Origin: SHZI01 sp964384525
GTDB taxonomy: Bacteria > Pseudomonadota > Gammaproteobacteria > Steroidobacterales > GCA-2729495
Assembly: GCA_964384525.1 (NCBI GenBank)
Contig: CAYLKO010000068.1
Location: forward strand, 1 to 11,684
DNA: 11,684 bases
Direction of reading: 5' to 3'
Within the stretch, counting starts at the first letter, position 1. Every line of letters starts with the position of its first letter. This document shows, piece after piece, positions 1-6,346 of this stretch. The notes under the pieces were generated by a model. The model worked only from the letters and a program-made list of their open reading frames with translations, searched no databases and was not told where the DNA came from. Both the position numbers and the translations under genes were made by a program.

Positions 1-3000
1 CATCCACCATCTTGGTGTTGACGTTGTCGCGGAACGTGCCGGTTTCGGCCAGCACATAGGCGATGCCGCCGGACATGCCGGCGCCGAAGTTCCGGCCGGC
101 CGCCCCGAGCACGATCACATGACCGCCGGTCATGTATTCGCAACCATGATCACCGACGGACTCGACCACCGCATCGACACCGCTGTTCCGGACGGCAAAG
201 CGCTCGCCGGCCATGCCGCTGATGAAGGCTTCGCCGCTGGTGGCGCCATACAGGGCGACGTTGCCGATGATGATGTTGTCCTCGGCCACGAAGGTGGCTG
301 CCGCCGGTGGCCGGACGATCAGCCGGCCGCCCGACAGGCCCTTGCCGAAGTAGTCGTTGGCGTCGCCCTCGAGCTCGAAGGTCATCCCGCGCGGCATGAA
401 GCCACCGAAGCTCTGACCGGCCGAGCCGGTGAATTTCAGCTGGATGGTGTCATCCGGCAGGCCATTGCGGCCCCACTTGCGGGTGATTTCACTGCCGGTG
501 ATGGTGCCAACCACGCGGTTGACGTTGCGGATGGCGATGTTGCCGGTGACTTTCTCGCCCCGCTCGATGGCCGGCGCGCACAGCTCCAGCAGGGTGGTGA
601 CATCCAGCGACTTGTCCAGTCCGTGATCCTGTTCCATCTGCCGATAGCGCCCGACCTCCGGGCCCAGATCCGGCTTGTAAAGGATGTTGCTGAAGTCGAA
701 GCCTTTGACCTTCCAGTGATTGATGGCCTTCTTCGGTTCCAGGCGATCGACCCGGCCGACCATCTCGTCGATGGTGCGGAAGCCGAGTTGGGCCATGTGT
801 TCACGCAGGTCTTCGGCGATGAAGCGCATGAAATTCACCACATGCTCCGGCTTGCCGGTGAAGTGCTCCCGGAGCTTCGGGTCCTGCGTGGCCACGCCGG
901 TCGGGCAGGTGTTGAGATGGCAGACCCGCATCATGATGCAGCCGACTGCGACCAGTGGCGCCGTCGCGAAGCCGAATTCCTCGGCGCCCAGCAAGGCGGC
1001 AATGGCCACGTCACGCCCGGTCTTCAACTGGCCATCGGTCTCCACCGTGATCCGGCTGCGCAGGTTGTTCAGCACCAGTGTCTGGTGTGCCTCGGCAAGT
1101 CCCAGTTCCCAGGGGAGGCCCGCATGGGTGATGGAACTCTGGGGCGAGGCGCCGGTGCCACCGTCGTGGCCGCTGATCAACACGACGTCGGCATGCGCCT
1201 TGGCAACGCCGGCGGCGATCGTGCCAACGCCCACCTCGGCAACCAGCTTCACGCTGATGCGGGCTTCGCGGTTGCCGTTCTTGAGGTCGTGGATCAGCTG
1301 CGCCAGATCCTCGATCGAGTAGATGTCGTGATGGGGCGGTGGTGAAATCAGGCCGACGCCGGCCGTGGTCAGCCGGGTCTTGGCGATCCACGGATACACC
1401 TTGGTTCCCGGCAACTGGCCGCCCTCACCGGGCTTGGCGCCCTGGGCCATCTTGATCTGCAGCTCCCTGGCGTTCACCAGATACTCACTGGTGACACCAA
1501 AGCGTCCCGAGGCCACCTGCTTGATGGCCGAGTTCTTCGAGTCGCCATTGGGCAGGGGCGTGTAGCGTGCCGGGTCTTCGCCACCTTCGCCGGTGTTGCT
1601 CTTGCCGCCGATGCGGTTCATCGCAATGGCGAGCGTCTCGTGGGCCTCGCTGCTGATCGAGCCGTAGGACATTGCTCCGGTCTTGAACCGGCGCATGATG
1701 GTCTCGACGGATTCGACCTCTTCCAGAGGCACCGGGCGGCTTGTCTTGAAGTCGAGCAAGCCGCGCAGCGTGCAGAGATGGCCGGCCTGGTCGTCGATCA
1801 GGCGCGCATAGGACTTGTAGGTCGGGTAGCTGCCGGTCCGCACCGCTTTCTGCAGGCGATGGATCGACTCGGGCGTGAACAGGTGCTGTTCGCCGTCGGC
1901 CCGCCACTGATACTGGCCGCCGGATGACAATGCCTGGCCCGGCAGCGGACGAGCGGGGAAGGCAGCCTGATGCCGCATCCGCACCTCGTTTGCCACCACG
2001 TCCATGCCGATCCCGCCGATCCGCGAGGTTGTGCCGGTGAAGTGCTCGTCGATCAGGTCCTGACGCAGGCCCAGGGCCTCGAAAAGCTGGGCGCCGTGGT
2101 AGCTCTGGACGGCCGACACCCCCATCTTCGACATCACTTTCACCACGCCCTTGGTGGCCGCCTTGGCGAAGTTCTTGCACGCGGTTTTGTGGTCGATGTT
2201 GGGCAGCAGGCCGTTGACGATCATGCCGTCGAGGGTTTCGAAGGCGAGATAGGGATTGATCGCGGTTGCGCCATAGCCAATCAGCAGGGCGCAGTGATGC
2301 ACTTCGCGTGCTTCGCCGGTTTCCACGACGATGCTTGCCCGGGTACGCAGGCCTTCACGGATCAGGTAGTGGTGCAGGCTCGACATGGCGAGCAGCGAGG
2401 GAATCGGCGCCAGCTCCTTGTTGACGCCGCGATCACTCAGCACGATGACATTGAGATCCTCGCTTTCGATCATCCGCCGGGCATTCGCCCAGAGATCCTC
2501 GAGGGCGCCGACCAGGCCTTTTTCACCGCGGGCGATCCGGAACAGGGTGGACAGCACGCCAACCCGCAGGCCCGGCAGCTCCAGCCGCCGCACCTTGGCG
2601 AATTCATCGTTGGTCAGGATCGGCCCGTTCAGTTCCAGCCGCCGGCAGTCCGCCGGCTGCGGCGCCAGCAGATTGCCCTCGGAGCCCAGCCAGACTTCCG
2701 AGGCCGTGATCAGTTCCTCGCGGATGCAGTCGATCGGCGGGTTGGTCACCTGGGCAAACAACTGCTTGAAGTAATCGAACAGCAGGCGCGGCCGGCTGGA
2801 CAAGACCGCCAGCGCGGCGTCATTGCCCATCGAGCCAACCGCTTCCACGCCGTCGCGCGCCATTGGCATCAGGATGATCCGCTGGTCCTCGAAGGTGTAG
2901 CCGAAGGCCAGCTGACGCTGCAGCAGCGTGTCATGATCCGGTGCCGGCACTTCAGGCGCCGGCGGCAACTGGTCCAGATGGACCAGATACTGGTTGAGCC

Positions 3001-4369
3001 ACTCCCGGTACGGCCTTTCATGGGCGACCTGATGCTTGATCTCTTCGTCGTCGACGATGCGGCCCTGTTCGGTATCGACGAGGAACATCCGCCCGGGCTG
3101 CAGCCGGCCTTTGCGCAGGATGTTCTCCGGCGGGATGTCGAGCACCCCCGCTTCCGAGGCCATGATCACGCGGTGGTCCGTGGTGACGTAATAGCGCGAG
3201 GGGCGGAGGCCGTTCCGGTCCAGCACCGCGCCGATCTTCCGGCCATCGGTGAAGGCAATCGATGCCGGGCCGTCCCAGGGTTCCATCAGGCTCGAGTGGT
3301 ACTGGTAGAAGGCCCGCAGGTCGTCATCCATGGTGGCGTGATGCGACCACGGTTCCGGAATCATCATCATGATGGCGTGGGGCAGGGAGCGGCCAGCCAG
3401 CACCAGCAGTTCCAGCGAGTTGTCGAACATCGCCGAGTCGCTGCCGTTCGGATTGACGACCGGCGGGATCTTGACGATGTCTTCGCCGAACAGGGCGCAT
3501 TCAAACAGCGGTTCGCGGGCCTGCATCCAGTTGATGTTGCCGCGCAGGGTGTTGATCTCGCCGTTGTGGGCGAGGTAGCGATAGGGGTGGGCCCGATCCC
3601 AGCTCGGGAAGGTGTTGGTGCTGAAGCGCGAGTGCACCATGGCCAGCGCCGTTTCCATGTCCGGATCCAGCAGGTCGGGGTAGTACTGCGTGAGCTGCTC
3701 GGTGAGCAGCATGCCTTTGTAGACCAGCGTCTTGGAGGACAGGCTGCACACATACCAGGTGTCGGCACCATCCTGGGTGGACGTCCGGATTTCCGAATAG
3801 GCGCGCTTGCGGATCACATACAGGCTGCGTTCGAAGGCCAGATCATCGGCAGCGTTCGCGATCGACTGATCGCGGCCGATGAAGATCTGGCGCACGAAGG
3901 GTTCGCTGCTCCGGGCGGTGTCACCCAGCATCCTGTTGTTGGTCGGCACGGTGCGCCAGCCGAGCACGGTCTGGCCTTCGGACTGGACGATCTGTTCGAA
4001 ATGCTGTTCCAGCCGGCGCCGCATGCTGGCATTGCGCGGCAGAAACATGAGTCCGCTGCCATAGTCACCGGGTCCCGGCAGCGTGAAGCCGTTTTCATCG
4101 GCCACCTTGTGCAGGAACTTGTGTGGCAGTTGCAGGAGAACGCCCGCGCCATCGCCGGTGTTGACCTCGCAACCGCAGGCACCGCGATGGTCGAGATTGC
4201 GCAGGATCTGGATGGCATCGGCCAGGATCTGGTGTGACTGGCGACCCTTGATGTCAACGACAAAGCCGACGCCGCAGGCATCGTGCTCATGGGCTGGATC
4301 GTAGAGTCCTTGCTTCCCCGGGGCCTTCGCGGGCAGGGGCAGTCGGCCACGGCGCTGGTGGATTTCCAT
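1..4369 (-). CDS. gltB: Glutamate synthase (NADPH-type) large subunit, 3' end cut off by window edge
   Basis: Catalyses glutamine + 2-oxoglutarate to two glutamates; electrons normally come from the small subunit GltD through Fe-S centres and FMN. About 1456 codons are visible without interruption. After a 31-residue propeptide, Cys32 (in DACGVGF) is the expected N-terminal nucleophile of the type-2 glutaminase domain (about 32-430). A central domain follows, then the FMN/synthase domain with MSYGSISSEAHE at residue 900 and the loop with KPGEGGQLPG near 980. Cys1144, Cys1150 and Cys1155 (C-x5-C-x4-C) match the family [3Fe-4S] ligands. The C-terminal glycine-rich GXGXG region includes GRNFGAGMSGG just before the edge. 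By comparison with E. coli GltB, about 90 residues are missing. The ATG at 4369 is the only usable start: an in-frame TGA lies at 4385-4387 with no start codon between. Its ribosome binding site is weak. gltD may lie beyond the left edge but cannot be seen. Confidence 0.98.
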   Translation of the reverse strand, partial: MEIHQRRGRLPLPAKAPGKQGLYDPAHEHDACGVGFVVDIKGRQSHQILADAIQILRNLDHRGACGCEVNTGDGAGVLLQLPHKFLHKVADENGFTLPGPGDYGSGLMFLPRNASMRRRLEQHFEQIVQSEGQTVLGWRTVPTNNRMLGDTARSSEPFVRQIFIGRDQSIANAADDLAFERSLYVIRKRAYSEIRTSTQDGADTWYVCSLSSKTLVYKGMLLTEQLTQYYPDLLDPDMETALAMVHSRFSTNTFPSWDRAHPYRYLAHNGEINTLRGNINWMQAREPLFECALFGEDIVKIPPVVNPNGSDSAMFDNSLELLVLAGRSLPHAIMMMIPEPWSHHATMDDDLRAFYQYHSSLMEPWDGPASIAFTDGRKIGAVLDRNGLRPSRYYVTTDHRVIMASEAGVLDIPPENILRKGRLQPGRMFLVDTEQGRIVDDEEIKHQVAHERPYREWLNQYLVHLDQLPPAPEVPAPDHDTLLQRQLAFGYTFEDQRIILMPMARDGVEAVGSMGNDAALAVLSSRPRLLFDYFKQLFAQVTNPPIDCIREELITASEVWLGSEGNLLAPQPADCRRLELNGPILTNDEFAKVRRLELPGLRVGVLSTLFRIARGEKGLVGALEDLWANARRMIESEDLNVIVLSDRGVNKELAPIPSLLAMSSLHHYLIREGLRTRASIVVETGEAREVHHCALLIGYGATAINPYLAFETLDGMIVNGLLPNIDHKTACKNFAKAATKGVVKVMSKMGVSAVQSYHGAQLFEALGLRQDLIDEHFTGTTSRIGGIGMDVVANEVRMRHQAAFPARPLPGQALSSGGQYQWRADGEQHLFTPESIHRLQKAVRTGSYPTYKSYARLIDDQAGHLCTLRGLLDFKTSRPVPLEEVESVETIMRRFKTGAMSYGSISSEAHETLAIAMNRIGGKSNTGEGGEDPARYTPLPNGDSKNSAIKQVASGRFGVTSEYLVNARELQIKMAQGAKPGEGGQLPGTKVYPWIAKTRLTTAGVGLISPPPHHDIYSIEDLAQLIHDLKNGNREARISVKLVAEVGVGTIAAGVAKAHADVVLISGHDGGTGASPQSSITHAGLPWELGLAEAHQTLVLNNLRSRITVETDGQLKTGRDVAIAALLGAEEFGFATAPLVAVGCIMMRVCHLNTCPTGVATQDPKLREHFTGKPEHVVNFMRFIAEDLREHMAQLGFRTIDEMVGRVDRLEPKKAINHWKVKGFDFSNILYKPDLGPEVGRYRQMEQDHGLDKSLDVTTLLELCAPAIERGEKVTGNIAIRNVNRVVGTITGSEITRKWGRNGLPDDTIQLKFTGSAGQSFGGFMPRGMTFELEGDANDYFGKGLSGGRLIVRPPAAATFVAEDNIIIGNVALYGATSGEAFISGMAGERFAVRNSGVDAVVESVGDHGCEYMTGGHVIVLGAAGRNFGAGMSGGIAYVLAETGTFRDNVNTKMVD

Positions 4370-4424
4370 AATGTGTGCTCGGAGTCAGTGGGCCGGAGGC
4401 GCGACAAGCGTTCCCCGGATGCAC

Positions 4425-4453
4425 AGTTTACGGCTCGATGGCCCTTTCGTAAA
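4425..4453 (-). promoter_or_regulatory. Putative sigma-70 promoter of gltB
   Basis: On the minus strand, TTTACG (4448-4453) and TAAACT (4425-4430) each match the -35/-10 consensus at 4 of 6 positions and are separated by exactly 17 bp. Transcription would start near 4418, giving a leader of about 50 nt before the gltB ATG. This is a prediction by eye only. No sigma-54 -24/-12 pair was recognised in the region. Confidence 0.5.
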
Positions 4454-4483
4454 AGCGGGCAGATTGCCGCTGCGCGGGTGGCT

Positions 4484-4590
4484 GTGTTGGAAGCGGGCTT
4501 GCCGGCGGGGAGGGGACCCTTGGCGGCCTGGCGGGGGGACCCGAGGGCTCGCCAAGGGTCCCCTCCCCGCCGACAAGCCCGCTGCTACAC
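4484..4590. repeat. Long imperfect palindrome, REP/REPIN-like
   Basis: Arms 4492-4525 and 4550-4583 are reverse complements at 33 of 34 positions. The one mismatch (4502/4573) becomes a G-U wobble in a minus-strand transcript. The loop is 24 nt (4526-4549). After a small bulge, pairing resumes between GTGT (4484-4487) and ACAC (4587-4590). Read inward, each end begins GTGT, then 3-4 nt, then AGCGGGCTTG, which resembles the head of REP sequences of pseudomonads and relatives. Two such heads facing each other form a REPIN-type unit. It sits between the divergent gltB and FrnE-like genes and has no T-tract, so it is not a typical terminator. The inverted repeat is seen directly; the REP assignment is inference from memory. 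Confidence 0.8.
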
Positions 4591-4591
4591 T
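4583..4591 (+). promoter_or_regulatory. Possible extended -10 element of the FrnE-like gene
   Basis: TGCTACACT fits the TGnTATAAT extended -10 pattern (hexamer 4 of 6). No good -35 lies 16-18 bp upstream, where the palindrome arm occurs. Transcription would start near 4598, giving a very short leader. The motif is partly built from the palindrome's right tail. Weak prediction; the true promoter could lie upstream of the palindrome. Confidence 0.25.
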
Positions 4592-4611
4592 GCTTGGTGC
4601 AGGGGGGAAGC

Positions 4612-5268
4612 ATGCTGGATATACAAATCATCTCCGACCTTGTCTGCCCGTGGTGCTATGTGGGCAAGCGCCGGCTGGAGCGGGCACTGGCGGAGCGGCC
4701 GGAGCTGCCGGTGTCAGTCAGGTGGCTGCCATTCCAGCTCAGTCCTGAATTGCCGCGGGAGGGTGCGGATCGGGCCACCTACTACGCGCAAAAGTTCGGC
4801 GGGAAGGCACAGGCCATCAAGGAACGCATGGAGCAGACGGCGGCTGCGGAAGGTCTGCATTTCGAAACCGGTCCCGGTGCCCGGGCGCCGAATACGCTGT
4901 CGGCTCATGTGCTGTTGCTGTGGGCCGGCGAACAGCCCGGAATCGATCAGAATGCGATCGTGGAGCAACTGTTCGCGGCGCATCACTCGCGGAATGAGGA
5001 TATCGGCGATCCAGCGCTGCTGGCCCGGATTGCGGGTGAAGCCGGCATGGATCCGGTGCGCATTGAAGCGGATCTGCGGACGGGTCGCGACGAGGATCGC
5101 GTGCAGGCAATGATCGCCGAGGCACAGCAGCTCGGCGTCACCGGTGTGCCCTTTTTCATCTTCAACCGGCAGTACGCGATCTCCGGTGCCCAGCCGCCGG
5201 ATGCCCTGCTCGAGGTGATCGACCGGTTGTCCTCCGCGCCGGCTTCTGCCGGTGAGCTTGCGCCCTAG
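4612..5268 (+). CDS. DsbA-family thiol oxidoreductase, FrnE-like
   Basis: A 218-residue thioredoxin-fold protein of the DsbA/2-hydroxychromene isomerase superfamily, FrnE branch. Cys12-Pro-Trp-Cys15, followed by YVGKRR, is the redox-active CxxC at the end of the first strand; no other cysteines are present. Residues about 55-170 form the helical insertion. Pro180 in GVTGVPFF is the expected cis-proline facing the active site, followed by the family-typical YAISGAQPPDAL. There is no signal peptide, so it should act in the cytoplasm on thiols or disulfides; the substrate is unknown. The ATG at 4612 is preferred because AGGGGGGA (4601-4608) lies 3 nt upstream; a TTG at 4594 would place that Shine-Dalgarno inside the gene. 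It is divergent from gltB, and its stop overlaps the stop of the convergent beta-barrel gene. A dehydratase/isomerase role is less likely given the intact CPWC. Confidence 0.92.
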   Translation: MLDIQIISDLVCPWCYVGKRRLERALAERPELPVSVRWLPFQLSPELPREGADRATYYAQKFGGKAQAIKERMEQTAAAEGLHFETGPGARAPNTLSAHVLLLWAGEQPGIDQNAIVEQLFAAHHSRNEDIGDPALLARIAGEAGMDPVRIEADLRTGRDEDRVQAMIAEAQQLGVTGVPFFIFNRQYAISGAQPPDALLEVIDRLSSAPASAGELAP

Positions 5269-6104
5269 AAGTTGAATACCAGCGAAATGGTGCCGGCCCA
5301 GGCGAGACTTGTGCTGTCCATGTCGAACCATTCCAGTTCGCCGCGCAGGCTCACGTGCTCCGAGGCCCGCAGGTTGACGCCCGCACCCAATGCCAGATCC
5401 GTGCCGCTGTCCGATGTCCGGAGTGAACTGAAGGAGACGCCATCGGGCGCCTCGTTGCCGAGGATGATCTCCGGAATGTTCGGCTGATCCACCCGCTGGC
5501 TGGAGCCGATCCGGTCGACCACCAGGGTGTCCTGATCCCAGACGAACACGCCGGCCTTTGCGAACAGCTCCACCGAGTCATTGAGCGGCAGGAAGCCGAC
5601 CACATAGCCCTGGAAGCCGTCGATCTTCGTCTCGATGTCGATCTGGCGATCCTGCAGCGGGCGGGGTGGGAAGCCGGACAGGCTCTGGATCACCGGAATC
5701 TGGAAGCCGTAGCGGTCGGCTGCCTCACCCAGGTCGATGTAGCCGGCCTCCACGCCGAAGTAGCGGTTGAAACGCACCCCGGCAAAGGCCTTGAAGGAGA
5801 TGTCCGAGCCTTCGGGGTCGCTGACGTCGACCGGCTGTGCACCCGCGGTCCTGTAGCCGTTGGCATCGACGGTCCGGACGATCGGTCCACGGAAATCCAC
5901 ATCATAAGGCGGGGCAAAGGAGCCGGGTGGCAGCCCCGGCACGCCCTGCACCTGGGTGTATTCATCAAAATGCAGATTGATGTCGTTGCGCTCCACACGG
6001 GCGCCACCCATGCCAAGACCCAGGTAATAACCGACATCGGCCATGGCCACGATCGGCAGCGCGCTCACTGCGGCGGCCAGGCACAGTTGTTTGAAGTTCA
6101 GCAT
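5265..6104 (-). CDS. Outer-membrane beta-barrel protein of unknown function
   Basis: A 279-residue predicted outer-membrane protein. Residues 1-22 form a signal peptide (Lys5, then a hydrophobic core, AMA cleavage site before DVGYYLG). The mature part shows alternating strands such as FKAFAGVRFNRYFGVEAGYIDLGE, GYVVGFLPL and ELFAKAGVFVWD, and ends in phenylalanine (LVFNF), the usual BAM recognition signal. This resembles small OmpA-like or OMP_b-brl barrels. A long stretch rich in Pro, Asp and Gly (about 45-95) is probably an extended loop. No peptidoglycan-binding OmpA C-terminal domain is present. The start at 6104 gives the cleanest signal peptide; the upstream candidates TTG 6140, ATG 6134 and ATG 6131 would add 9-12 residues before it. 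A G-run lies 12 nt upstream, so the Shine-Dalgarno is poor. It is divergent from the TonB receptor. The ligand is unknown. Confidence 0.85.
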   Translation of the reverse strand: MLNFKQLCLAAAVSALPIVAMADVGYYLGLGMGGARVERNDINLHFDEYTQVQGVPGLPPGSFAPPYDVDFRGPIVRTVDANGYRTAGAQPVDVSDPEGSDISFKAFAGVRFNRYFGVEAGYIDLGEAADRYGFQIPVIQSLSGFPPRPLQDRQIDIETKIDGFQGYVVGFLPLNDSVELFAKAGVFVWDQDTLVVDRIGSSQRVDQPNIPEIILGNEAPDGVSFSSLRTSDSGTDLALGAGVNLRASEHVSLRGELEWFDMDSTSLAWAGTISLVFNF

Positions 6105-6157
6105 GGTCAGCAGTTGCCCCCCGGATTCCATCATGCGCAATGCAGATGCGAGGCAGG

Positions 6158-6163
6158 ACTATA
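6158..6163 (-). promoter_or_regulatory. Putative -10 element of the beta-barrel gene
   Basis: On the minus strand TATAGT matches the -10 consensus at 5 of 6 positions. The best -35-like hexamer, TCGACA (5 of 6), is only 12 bp upstream, too close for a standard promoter, so an activator may be needed or the call may be wrong. Transcription would begin near 6151, about 47 nt before the preferred ATG at 6104, which argues against the TTG at 6140 as start. Confidence 0.4.
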
Positions 6164-6251
6164 TCGAAAGGGAATTGTCGATACCACGCGTCCATGGTGC
6201 GCCGGATCGGCTCCTGCAGTTCTGGTCAGCAGGTGGACAAACTTCATGGTC

Positions 6252-6275
6252 GCCGGCCCATCGTGTCCGGCCGGC
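6252..6275. repeat. Inverted repeat in the divergent outer-membrane control region
   Basis: GCCGGCC (6252-6258) and GGCCGGC (6269-6275) are perfect reverse complements separated by 10 nt. The repeat lies where the -35 region of the receptor promoter would be, so it could be an operator. In GC-rich DNA a 7-bp repeat can arise by chance. Confidence 0.35.
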
Positions 6276-6283
6276 AATGGCTT

Positions 6284-6292
6284 TGCTAGTAT
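6284..6292 (+). promoter_or_regulatory. Possible extended -10 element of the TonB receptor gene
   Basis: TGCTAGTAT fits TGnTATAAT with a 4-of-6 hexamer. No recognisable -35 is seen 16-18 bp upstream, where the 6252-6275 inverted repeat sits. The predicted start near 6299 gives a leader of about 48 nt. Prediction by eye only. Confidence 0.35.
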
Positions 6293-6346
6293 TCAGGCGC
6301 TGTTCTGCCTGCAACAGCAGGGGTTTTTCTTCAGGGGGTTTCGTTG

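Noticed and set aside
1970..4237. A 755-codon open frame on the plus strand opposite gltB (also 408 codons at 119-1345)
   Set aside because: Its codon register is the mirrored one (its first base opposite gltB third base), where stops require TTA, CTA or TCA codons in gltB, rare in GC-rich genes. The translation is rich in His, Asp, Gly and Gln without recognisable domains, while gltB is unmistakable.
4504..4538. G-quadruplex in the palindrome
   Set aside because: The G-runs are numerous, but the gap between the second and third runs is about 17 nt, too long for the usual motif, and the hairpin would compete strongly.
4492..4583. The long palindrome as an intrinsic terminator
   Set aside because: No T-tract follows either arm, and it lies between two divergent gene starts, where no transcript from the flanking genes should end.
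4492..4583. CRISPR-like or insertion-sequence end
   Set aside because: There are no regularly spaced spacers, no transposase gene between or beside the arms, and no visible target-site duplication.
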